NCBI GenBank assembly: GCA_020445255.1
Contig: JAGRGY010000019.1
Span: 1 to 64,000, forward strand
Direction of reading: 5' to 3'
DNA from: Gammaproteobacteria bacterium
GTDB lineage: Bacteria; Pseudomonadota; Gammaproteobacteria; Chromatiales; Chromatiaceae
Length of the DNA stretch: 64,000 bases
The notes under the pieces: model-generated
What the model saw: the letters and a program-made list of their open reading frames with translations, nothing else
Databases searched by the model: none
What the model was told of the DNA's origin: nothing
In this document: piece by piece, positions 57,329-64,000 of the stretch
How the letters are laid out: each line of letters starts with the position of its first letter
Position numbering within the stretch: position 1 is the first letter of the stretch
Translations under genes and position numbers: made by a program

Positions 57329-57356
57329 TGCCCCCGCCGCCACTGCGGCGGGGGCA
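57329..57356. terminator. Strong hairpin between two convergent phosphoesterase genes
   Basis: A perfect 12-bp stem (57329-57340 with 57345-57356) and a 4-base loop CACT, all G and C but for the ends, lies between the phosphodiesterase and the SurE-like gene. No T-run follows, but the stem would be very stable for both strands. Confidence 0.6.
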
Positions 57357-57369
57357 TGTTCGAGGTCGC

Positions 57370-58380
57370 TCAGTGCGCGTTGTAGTGCCGTTTGTCGTGG
57401 CGGAAATCGCGGTTGTCGAGGACACCGTCGACTGCGCGGTGGACCTGCGCTGTGGCGGATGATGTGGCGGTGTAGGTGCCCTGGATAGGGCTGACGGTCA
57501 CGTAGCCCTCGTCCAGCGCATTGGTCTCGCTACGTGGATCGTCGTCTTCCGGGTAACCTCCGAGGCTTGCCGGGATCTCCAGCGACACGCCGGGAAGTGG
57601 CAGGCCGGCGGGGACGCCGAAGCCGACGGCAACCGGGCTGTCGCCCAAGTGCTCGTAAAACTGCAGGCCGAAATTCGCCGACTCCCCGATGCGCGTGACG
57701 AAGAATGAATAGTCTTCTGCGGTCGTGTTGTCGGCATCGATTACCGGCGTGTTGACGTTCAGTCCGATCCCTTCCGGCAACTTCACGCCGTGCCGCCCGT
57801 CCAGCGCGTCGACCAGGCGCACGGTGAGTTCCGCCACGATTCTGGCCTGCCGCGCGTCGCCCGAGGCGGCGCTAAGCGCGATCGCGGGGATGCGTTTATT
57901 GAGCGCCGTGACCGCGGCACCGATGGTTCCGGAGTGCGGCGTGACGATGCCGAGGTTGTTGCCTTCGTTTGGGCCCGAGATCACAAGATCGGGATAGGCG
58001 CCCCAGGCATGCATCGCGGCGACATCAATGCCATACAGCACGGCCGCCGACGGCGAGCCGTCGACGTAGAACTGCTGGGGTCCGAGCGTTGTGGGTCCGA
58101 CGCCGGGCGATCCGGCGGGCAGGGTGCCTCCGGGCGAGGCCTGCGACGTGGGACCGATTGGGCGCAGGAACGCGATCATACCGGACGTACCGCTCTGACC
58201 ACTGTAGGGCGCCGACAGGATGACGTCGTGACCGGCGGCTACCAGAGCGTCGTAGAGTGCCTGGATGTTTGGAGTCTCGAAGCCGTCGTCGTTGGTGATG
58301 ACGATGTTCAGTGCGGATGCGTGCTGGGCGCCGAGCAGAAGGCTGGCGACCAGCACGGAGCGATTGAGCGACCTTGACAT
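57370..58380 (-). CDS. Secreted SurE-like nucleotidase
   Basis: 336 residues from the ATG at 58380; AGGAG lies eleven bases upstream. A signal peptide (VLVASLLLGAQHASA) is followed directly by the SurE metal site, ITNDDGFETPNI. Further sites are SGPNEGNNLG and HSGTIGAAV. SurE enzymes are cytoplasmic 5'/3'-nucleotidases of about 250 residues; this one is exported and has a C-terminal extension with a basic, His-containing end. It probably releases phosphate from nucleotides outside the cytoplasm. Confidence 0.86.
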   Translation of the reverse strand: MSRSLNRSVLVASLLLGAQHASALNIVITNDDGFETPNIQALYDALVAAGHDVILSAPYSGQSGTSGMIAFLRPIGPTSQASPGGTLPAGSPGVGPTTLGPQQFYVDGSPSAAVLYGIDVAAMHAWGAYPDLVISGPNEGNNLGIVTPHSGTIGAAVTALNKRIPAIALSAASGDARQARIVAELTVRLVDALDGRHGVKLPEGIGLNVNTPVIDADNTTAEDYSFFVTRIGESANFGLQFYEHLGDSPVAVGFGVPAGLPLPGVSLEIPASLGGYPEDDDPRSETNALDEGYVTVSPIQGTYTATSSATAQVHRAVDGVLDNRDFRHDKRHYNAH

Positions 58381-58472
58381 GGGAGGGGTGTCTCCTGGTT
58401 GGTGATGACAATCATGAAGTTTCAGCCGCGTGCGTGACGAGCGTATGTCGTTTCTCATCCAGCAGGCGGGCG

Positions 58473-58499
58473 AAAGAAAGCCCGACCGTTTGGTCGGGC
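58473..58499 (-). terminator. Rho-independent terminator of the 5'-nucleotidase gene
   Basis: On the minus strand an 8-bp stem (58480-58487 with 58492-58499, GCCCGACC/GGTCGGGC, loop of 4) is followed by TTTCTTT. It lies 32 bases after the 5'-nucleotidase stop and separates it from the SurE-like gene. Confidence 0.7.
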
Positions 58500-58531
58500 G
58501 AGGTAGTGCAACCGGGTAGGGGCCGATGCAA

Positions 58532-60364
58532 TCAGGGCAGTTCGTTCACCCGGTCGATAGAAGGCGGTGCAACCGGTCCGAATGTGCCGAGATAGTTGAC
58601 CAGCGCATCGAGATCATTGCCGCCATCGGTCCGGGTTGCTGCGTCGATCGCAGCGAAGGTCGTGAAGTTGTCACCGCCGTCGGCGAGGAAGTTGTTGGCC
58701 GTCACACGATAGCTGCCAGCGGGATCCAGTGGCGCCCCATTGAGCATCACGTTGGATACATGCACATCGATGCAGTCACCGCCGACGATTGTCTTCTCCA
58801 GGTCATAGCTGAACCCCTGCGACACGCCGAGGTGCAGGAACGGCCGCGACGCGCCGAGGGGCTGGCATTGCTCTTCCAGAACGGACACGATCTGCGCTCC
58901 CGTCATGGTGAACGTCAGCAGCGTATTGCCGAACGGCTGGAACGTGAATGCCTCGCCGAAGGTGACCACGCCGTCACCTTCGCCTTCGATCGACGATGGG
59001 TAGGCAAGGTCCGAGCGCACCCCGCCCGGGTTCATGAACGCGATCTGTGCGTCCGCCGCCGAGGTCGCCCACAGTTGTGCATCGGCCACCAGGTTGCCGG
59101 CGGCCGACTCGACACCACGGTCGCTGCCCGGCGGGTTGCCTCCGCGCAGGATATCGTCACTGATCGTGCCGATCGGTGTCGTGCCGGCCTCGGCGTACAA
59201 TGGCGCCCACTTGTCGATGACAGCGGTCAGCTCGGGGTCCGGCTCAAGTTCGTCTTGATAGACGGCATGGTTGGTCGCTGTGGACAGATCGCGACGCACA
59301 TCACCGGTCTTCTTGTCCAATACCAGATTGAATTCGGATACCACGCGTCCATACGACCAGGCGCTTGTTACCGGGCGCGGGTTCCCGGCCGGGTCTGGCA
59401 GCATGCAGTTGTACGGCTGATGCGTGTGACCGGTGATCACGGCATCGACCTCGGCATTGAGCGCGGCGTTGATCGCGACGATCGGACCACTGATGCCTTC
59501 ACAGCCATCGAGCGTGAGCGGGTTGGGGATGCCGCCCTCATGGAGCAGGACGACGATCGCCTTGACGCCGTGGCGACGCAGGTGGCGGACCAGGCGGTTC
59601 GCCGTCTCCGCTTCGTCGAGGAAGGTGTATCCGGCGATGCCCGATGCCGCCACCAGCGTGTCGGTCGCCTCCAGGGTCATGCCGATGAACGCGACGTCGA
59701 CCCCCTCTATGCGCTTGATCCAGTACGGAGGCAGCGGCGTGTCGCCGGTTTCGTCGATCACATTTGCGGCCAGCCACTGAAAATTGGCGCCTGCGTAGGG
59801 TTCTTCGGGAAAGTAGCAGCCATCAACCGGGTGACAGCCGCCGTACTGCATGCGCAGCAACTCGATGACGCCTTCATCGAACTCGTGGTTGCCAACGCTC
59901 GATACGTCGAGTCCCATCGCGTTCAGCGACTCGACCGAGGGCTCGTCATGGAACAGCCCGGAGAACGCCGGTGAGCCGCCGATCAGGTCGCCTGCGGCGA
60001 CCGTCAGCGAGTACTTGTTGCCGGCACGCAGCTCCGCCAGCTTGGCCGCGAGGTACTCGGCCCCACCTGCCGGGCGGTCGTCGATTGTCCCGGGCGTGTC
60101 GGGCGTGAGGTGTCCGTGGTAGTCGTTGAACGCGAGCAGCTGCAGGTCGATCAGGCGGCCGCGGTTGTCGTGGCGCCCGTGGTGCGACCATCCCTTGTGC
60201 ACGGCAGAGCCATGCTTCCCGTGCGGCGCGGAATCGCCGGCGATCACGGCAGATCCGAATGCCAGCGAGAGCGCAGAGATGACGAGGGGCAGCGCGTGTG
60301 GAACGAACCGGCGATGCTGTTCAGGACCGTTCGCGAAGGGTTTATGGATCGAGGGAAGATTCAT
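58532..60364 (-). CDS. Secreted 5'-nucleotidase/2',3'-cyclic phosphodiesterase (UshA family)
   Basis: 610 residues from the ATG at 60364; the frame is open further but crosses the Pho box. A long signal peptide ends near SAVIA and is followed by a segment with six histidines in about 25 residues. The metallophosphatase domain shows LLAFNDYHGHL, AAGDLIGG, GNHEFDEG and GHTHQPYN; the C-terminal 5'-nucleotidase domain has SAAGNLVADAQ, NPGGVRSDL and the substrate-binding NNFLADGGDNF. It releases phosphate from nucleotides in the periplasm or outside. A Pho box controls it. Confidence 0.93.
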   Translation of the reverse strand: MNLPSIHKPFANGPEQHRRFVPHALPLVISALSLAFGSAVIAGDSAPHGKHGSAVHKGWSHHGRHDNRGRLIDLQLLAFNDYHGHLTPDTPGTIDDRPAGGAEYLAAKLAELRAGNKYSLTVAAGDLIGGSPAFSGLFHDEPSVESLNAMGLDVSSVGNHEFDEGVIELLRMQYGGCHPVDGCYFPEEPYAGANFQWLAANVIDETGDTPLPPYWIKRIEGVDVAFIGMTLEATDTLVAASGIAGYTFLDEAETANRLVRHLRRHGVKAIVVLLHEGGIPNPLTLDGCEGISGPIVAINAALNAEVDAVITGHTHQPYNCMLPDPAGNPRPVTSAWSYGRVVSEFNLVLDKKTGDVRRDLSTATNHAVYQDELEPDPELTAVIDKWAPLYAEAGTTPIGTISDDILRGGNPPGSDRGVESAAGNLVADAQLWATSAADAQIAFMNPGGVRSDLAYPSSIEGEGDGVVTFGEAFTFQPFGNTLLTFTMTGAQIVSVLEEQCQPLGASRPFLHLGVSQGFSYDLEKTIVGGDCIDVHVSNVMLNGAPLDPAGSYRVTANNFLADGGDNFTTFAAIDAATRTDGGNDLDALVNYLGTFGPVAPPSIDRVNELP

Positions 60365-60396
60365 CAGGGCACCGTAGTTGTTGTTCAAGAGCCCGG

Positions 60397-60430
60397 TTTT
60401 TAGCCTGCGGAGGTAACAGGAATGTGACGG
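60397..60430 (-). promoter_or_regulatory. Pho box and -10 element before the 5'-nucleotidase gene
   Basis: On the minus strand CCGTCAC-ATTC-CTGTTAC (60413-60430) matches the two CTGTCAY half-sites of the PhoB consensus at 5-6 and 6 of 7 positions with the right 4-base spacing. TAAAAA (60397-60402) lies ten bases further on, the usual place for the -10 of a PhoB-activated promoter. The start codon is 33 bases downstream of that. Confidence 0.6.
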
Positions 60431-60603
60431 TGCGGGGTCGGCCGGCGATCGCCTAGCCTCGGAATTGGCGGGACCTGAATGCACACGGTGCACTTTCGGC
60501 GTCGCGCCCAGCGCTGCGGTTGACTGGCGCGGATCGAACAAAAAGCTGATTCATCAAAGCATTGGGCAACGACGCGTCGCTAAGCCGGGACGTTGGAGGT
60601 GGC

Positions 60604-61494
60604 TCAGTGGTCGCGCGGCAGCGTGTCCAGGATCGAGCGCGCCTCCAGCGCGAGTGCACGGTCGCCGCTTTGCTGGCCCAGGTCCAGCGCGCGCTGCAGC
60701 CAGATCCGTGCCTGCGGTGCCTCGCGCTGTGCCGCGCTGCGTCCGGCGCGCAGCAGGTAGTCCGCGGCGAGTCGGGTCTGCCCATCGCGTTCGGCCAGGT
60801 CGCCGGCAGCGGCCAGGCTTCGGACCATGCCCCGGTAGTCGCGCTGCAGGCCGCGCATCGCGACCGCACGATCGAGCAGGGCCAGGGCCTGGGTCAGGTC
60901 ACCATCGATGGCGGCGAATCGTCCGGCAAGCTCGGTGCGATCGGCCGCATCGCCGGGTGGGTCGATGGCCTCCAGCGCCTGAAGGTGGCGGCGCACGTCG
61001 GCGGCGACGCCGCGGTCGGCGGCGATCAGCCCGGCGAGGAAATGGGCCCTGCCGGTTGCCGACGGCGACAGCGCCGCGGCGTCGAGCAGTGGATCGAGCG
61101 CGCTGCTTGCCATGTCGAGGTTTCCTTCACGGTACAGCACGATCGCGCGCAGCAGGTCGAGCTCACTGTCACCGCCGAGCCCGCGGCGCCCGCGCTCCGC
61201 CTCGGCCTGGGTCAGTTGGTCGAGTGCATCCTGGTATCGACCGATGTAGGTGTACGACAGCGCGAGATTGAAGCGTGCGTCGACGATCGCGTCGGCCCTG
61301 TCTTCGGCCAGCGCCTGATCGAGTGCCGCGGTATACAGGGTCGCTGCCTGCGCATACTGTCCCTGCGAGAACGCCAGGCGGGCCGACCGATCGAGCGATT
61401 CGCGCTCGGTTGTCGGCTGGGTGTCGGCCGGGGGCCCGGAGGCGCAGGCACCGAGCAGCGTGGCGAACAGCAATGTGAACAACCACCGCATCAT
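60604..61494 (-). CDS. TPR-like lipoprotein of the MCE operon
   Basis: 296 residues. The signal peptide ends in the lipobox LLGAC, so it is a lipoprotein. The rest is helical, with tetratricopeptide-like units such as ARLAFSQGQYAQAATLYTAAL, ALSYTYIGRYQDALDQLTQA and LLRAIVLYREGNLDMASSAL. A longer open frame upstream reads through the MCE gene in another frame. It overlaps the MCE gene by four bases, so it should act with it, perhaps where other MCE systems have an MlaC/auxiliary lipoprotein. Confidence 0.85.
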   Translation of the reverse strand: MMRWLFTLLFATLLGACASGPPADTQPTTERESLDRSARLAFSQGQYAQAATLYTAALDQALAEDRADAIVDARFNLALSYTYIGRYQDALDQLTQAEAERGRRGLGGDSELDLLRAIVLYREGNLDMASSALDPLLDAAALSPSATGRAHFLAGLIAADRGVAADVRRHLQALEAIDPPGDAADRTELAGRFAAIDGDLTQALALLDRAVAMRGLQRDYRGMVRSLAAAGDLAERDGQTRLAADYLLRAGRSAAQREAPQARIWLQRALDLGQQSGDRALALEARSILDTLPRDH

Positions 61495-62597
61495 GGTCGC
61501 AGCTCCTGCGCCGGCAACCGTCCGCTGCCACCCGGCGCATTGTCGCCTCCACCGAGCAACCAGCTGCCGCGCAGCTGGCGCAGCAGTGTCTCCAGTTCGG
61601 CGAGCGTCTGCTGAACCATGCCCATCAAAACCGGCACGCTGGCCGACGAGGCGCTGATGTCGCGCGTGATCTGCGGCAGTTGCGGTGACGTCGCACGCAG
61701 ATCGCGCATCACGTCGTCGAGCGAATCGAGAATCGAGTTCACATTGGCACTGATCGCCGGTAGGTCCTTGCTCTGCGCATTGACCGAGCGCGACAACGAT
61801 GCGATCTGCGCCGCGGTGGCGCGCAGCTCGTCGAGGATCGGTTCGAGCGCGGTCACGGTCTTGTTGGCATTCGCGAGCAGCGCCTCGAACTCGCGCGCCA
61901 CCTGATCGTTCGCCAGCAGGCGGCCAAGCGAACCCTCGCCCTGCTCGACCCGCGTGGTCAATGCGCTGACGTCGCCGAGCATGACCTGCAGGTTGCCCTC
62001 GGGGTTGGCCAGGCTCTCGGTGAGATCGGCCAGTGCGGTGATCGCGCGTTCGGCCTGGGCGAGTATCGGCATCACCCGGCTGCGTACGTCGGCCATCATC
62101 TCGCCGATGCTCTCGGTGGGCGCGCGGTCCGGCGCCGCGTCGAGCACCGCGTATTGCCAGTCCATGGCCTCGCCCTGGCCGCGCGTGATCTCGACGTAGG
62201 CATCGCCGGCGACCCCGAAGGTCTTGCGGATGATCGCCTTGGAATCGCGTCGGACGAACGGCGACATCGACGAGTCGATGCGGGCCTCGGCATGAATCTT
62301 CTGCTGCGGGTCGATGACGATGCGTTCGACCTTGCCCGCCGGTGTGCCGAGAATCTCGACCTTTGCTCCCTGGGCCAGCCCGAACAGGCCATCGTCGGGC
62401 AGCACGAGGCGGATGCGCTTGCTCGGGTCGATCCACTCGCGTACGGCATCGGCCTGCAGCAGCATGAAGGCGAGCAGCACGATGCCGAGCGACACGAACG
62501 CGCCGATCAGCGTCATGCGGAACCCTTCTCGCGGCGTGCTCATGCGAGAGCGCCCGGACATTGCGTCGACAAGCCGGCTCCGCCTTTCGAAATCCAC
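61491..62597 (-). CDS. MCE-domain (MlaD-like) protein
   Basis: 368 residues: a short cytoplasmic N-terminus, one membrane helix (about 29-47), an MCE domain (about 60-130, with GLAQGAKVEILGTPAGKVERI and FGVAGDAYVEITRG), and a long helical C-terminus rich in heptads with Asn and Leu. It is a single-MCE protein that forms a ring or tube for lipids between membranes. It follows an ABC-like subunit after 13 bases, and starts two genes downstream of an MlaE permease. Confidence 0.9.
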   Translation of the reverse strand: MDFERRSRLVDAMSGRSRMSTPREGFRMTLIGAFVSLGIVLLAFMLLQADAVREWIDPSKRIRLVLPDDGLFGLAQGAKVEILGTPAGKVERIVIDPQQKIHAEARIDSSMSPFVRRDSKAIIRKTFGVAGDAYVEITRGQGEAMDWQYAVLDAAPDRAPTESIGEMMADVRSRVMPILAQAERAITALADLTESLANPEGNLQVMLGDVSALTTRVEQGEGSLGRLLANDQVAREFEALLANANKTVTALEPILDELRATAAQIASLSRSVNAQSKDLPAISANVNSILDSLDDVMRDLRATSPQLPQITRDISASSASVPVLMGMVQQTLAELETLLRQLRGSWLLGGGDNAPGGSGRLPAQELRP

Positions 62598-62610
62598 GGC
62601 AAGGTCGTCT

Positions 62611-63330
62611 TCAAGTCTGCTCCTCCCAGGTGCGCAGTTCGGCGCCGACGATCCGGTGCCGATGATCGGCCGGAATGCCGTGGTCCCGGAGCAGCGCTTC
62701 GTGTTCGGTCAGCCAGATTACCGCACCGCGCCGCCGTCGGACCTGCTGGATGGCATCGATCAGTGGACTGAGCAGATCGGGATCCCCGCGGCCGCTTGGG
62801 TGTTCGAGGATCACCAGCGTCGGTCGGCCGAGAAACGCACGTACACAGGCGGCGCGGCGCAGGTCGGCTTCGGCACACCGCCCAGGCAACTGCAGCGGCA
62901 GTCCGGGCAGGCCGAAACGACGCGCGATATCGCTCGCCGCCGTGCGCAGCGTGGCGTCCGGCAGCAAGGTGTGGTGGCGCATCGGCAACAGCACGTTGTC
63001 CATCACCGAACGCGTCTCCATCCAGCCGCCGCGGCCCGGCACGCGACCCACGATGCGTCGGCGATTGAATGCGGTGTCACCGGGCAGGCGGCGCCAATCC
63101 TCGCCATTGAAGGCAATCGCTCCGCGGCTCGCAGGCGTCAATCCGAGCAGGGCGTCGGCCAGCACCTCGCTACGCACAGGATCGCGTGAATGCACCAGAT
63201 GAAGCTGGCCGGGCAGTACACGCAGGCCGAACGCGAGAGCGGGCCGCGACGGGCCAGCCGCCGCGATCTGCGCGGCATCCGCCTCGACGATGGGAACAAG
63301 CTCTGTCGTGTCCACGTTGTGCGCCATCAT
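62611..63330 (-). CDS. Degenerate ABC ATPase-like subunit of the MCE system
   Basis: 239 residues. It aligns along its length with MlaF-type ATPases (GAIAFNGEDW, VMDNVLLPMRHH, LRRAACVRAFLGRPTLVIL, VIWLTEHEALL), but every nucleotide-handling motif is changed: the Walker A position is HSRDPVRS (about 47-54, no GKS), the Q-loop glutamine is missing (VPGRGG), the LSGGQ signature is LPGRC, Walker B ends Glu176-His177 where ABC ATPases have Asp-Glu, and the H-loop histidine is displaced (TEH). It therefore probably cannot bind or hydrolyse ATP. The open frame is intact and keeps tight spacing to its neighbours. Confidence 0.8.
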   Translation of the reverse strand: MMAHNVDTTELVPIVEADAAQIAAAGPSRPALAFGLRVLPGQLHLVHSRDPVRSEVLADALLGLTPASRGAIAFNGEDWRRLPGDTAFNRRRIVGRVPGRGGWMETRSVMDNVLLPMRHHTLLPDATLRTAASDIARRFGLPGLPLQLPGRCAEADLRRAACVRAFLGRPTLVILEHPSGRGDPDLLSPLIDAIQQVRRRRGAVIWLTEHEALLRDHGIPADHRHRIVGAELRTWEEQT

Positions 63331-63338
63331 CGGCCTGA

Positions 63339-64000
63339 TCAGAACACGGCCGACACGAGTACGCCGATCGCAAACGTCGCCAGCAGCGAGGCGACGAAGG
63401 CACGTGGCAGCGCACGCCGGACACTACCGCGCTCGGGCTTCAGGCCCAACCCAATCCGGATCGGGATGTAGGCCAGGACGTAGCCAATCAACAGCGGCTT
63501 GACGATGAAAAGAAGATGATCCGCTGGCTGCATGTTGGCAAATACCCCAACGACGAGTTCCAACGGCGACTCCTTGACCAGATCGCCGGCGGCGGCGCCG
63601 GCGAAACCGATCCAGAGCGCGACATGGGTGAACAGGATGGTCAGCAGCAGTGCAGCGAGCGACATCGCCCAGCAACGCGGCAATGTGACGAAGTCGACCG
63701 GGTCGACACCCTGCGAGCGCAGCGTCGAGATGTAGCCATCGGTCGATAACTGGCCGATCTCATCGACCAGCACCGATCCGCTGCGTCCGATCAACACCAG
63801 GGCCGTCACGATCGGTGCGACCTGGCGCACCAGGACCAGTACGAGGAACTCACCGATGCGCTCGGCCTGTCCGGCCACACTCGACCAGTAAGCGATCTGC
63901 AGCACGAGGCCGATGCCGACCAAGGCCGCGGTGACGGCGACGGCCGGGATCGCACGCACACCGACCTGGAACAGGAAGTTCATCCATTCGGTGCGCATCG
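63339..64000 (-). CDS. MlaE-type ABC permease (5' end beyond the window)
   Basis: About 220 residues are visible. The MlaE/YrbE family is shown by VAPIVTALVLIGRSGSVLVDEIGQLS, TLRSQGVDPVDFVTLPRCWAM and several membrane segments. An ATG at 63998 lies at the very edge, but family members have some 40 more residues before this part, so the true start is probably outside. It is the membrane part of the MCE lipid transporter; the next gene follows after eight bases. Confidence 0.88.
   Translation of the reverse strand, partial: MRTEWMNFLFQVGVRAIPAVAVTAALVGIGLVLQIAYWSSVAGQAERIGEFLVLVLVRQVAPIVTALVLIGRSGSVLVDEIGQLSTDGYISTLRSQGVDPVDFVTLPRCWAMSLAALLLTILFTHVALWIGFAGAAAGDLVKESPLELVVGVFANMQPADHLLFIVKPLLIGYVLAYIPIRIGLGLKPERGSVRRALPRAFVASLLATFAIGVLVSAVF

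Noticed and set aside
58381-58458. Possible Pho box before the SurE-like gene
   Set aside because: Only one half-site (TTGTCAT on the minus strand) can be read; the second is missing at the required spacing.
61495-62436. Upstream extension of the TPR lipoprotein frame, giving 610 codons
   Set aside because: It lies inside the MCE gene in another frame; the lipobox signal peptide fixes the start at 61494.
1-64000. CRISPR arrays, insertion sequences, integrases or attachment sites
   Set aside because: No regularly spaced repeats, transposase or integrase motifs were seen on either strand.

Overview
The window is chromosomal DNA of a high-GC gammaproteobacterium. Nearly every block has the gene order known from Pseudomonas, E. 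coli and purple or other sulfur bacteria (Chromatiales-like): yceD-rpmF-plsX-fabHDG-acpP-fabF-pabC-mltG-tmk-holB-pilZ-tatD; nadB divergent from rpoE-rseABC-mucD; lepAB-rnc-era-recO-pdxJ; barA divergent from cysM; nagZ-hpt-mtnP. The L32 protein lacks zinc cysteines and several genes use GTG or TTG starts. I cannot name a genus. I see no tRNA, rRNA, CRISPR array, insertion sequence or prophage. No gap between genes exceeds 300 bases; the longest (about 200-255 bases, at 2108-2321, 18680-18917, 43213-43420, 54439-54691 and 60365-60603) hold the promoters or AT-rich DNA described below.

Layout. 1-1518 is the end of an asparagine-synthase-type amidotransferase of the exosortase/exopolysaccharide kind. 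1532-5686 holds maf (yceF) and, divergent from it, oadGAB, a sodium-pumping oxaloacetate decarboxylase set into what is usually the maf/yceD junction. 5726-16595 is the fatty-acid synthesis operon with folate, murein, thymidylate and clamp-loader genes. 16632-18679 holds a YgfX-like gene and nadB, convergent. 18841-29687 is a long sigma-E operon: the sigma factor, its anti-sigma system, a periplasmic protease, a thioredoxin-fold protein, lepA, lepB, a DUF4845 protein, rnc, era, recO and pdxJ. barA (minus strand) follows.

32182-39403 is one tight operon: cysM, a PolB-like exonuclease homologue that has lost its catalytic residues, rlmD (normally followed by relA, which is absent here), a CYTH triphosphatase, and then a peptide-binding lipoprotein, a cytoplasmic YkuD protein and two peptide permeases without an ATPase. 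Next to it stand nagZ, hpt and mtnP. The import genes, the YkuD enzyme and NagZ together suggest peptidoglycan recycling.

42215-55870 is mixed: Sel1/SH3 protein, histidine phosphatase, dsbB, class II ribonucleotide reductase, a host-attachment-type protein, a membrane protein, a periplasmic MsrAB fusion, an isoquinoline-1-oxidoreductase-like molybdenum enzyme, an AMP-phosphorylase-like enzyme paired with a PRPP-synthetase-like enzyme, and cfa. 56008-60430 is a set of three secreted phosphoesterases, one behind a good Pho box, which points to phosphate scavenging. 60604-64000 is an MCE (Mla-like) lipid-transport operon whose ATPase subunit has lost all the usual nucleotide-binding motifs.

The most unusual items are the degenerate MCE ATPase, the catalytically dead exonuclease homologue, and the ATPase-less peptide importer with a cytoplasmic YkuD enzyme. 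All statements about families come from memory and reading by eye; no database search was run.
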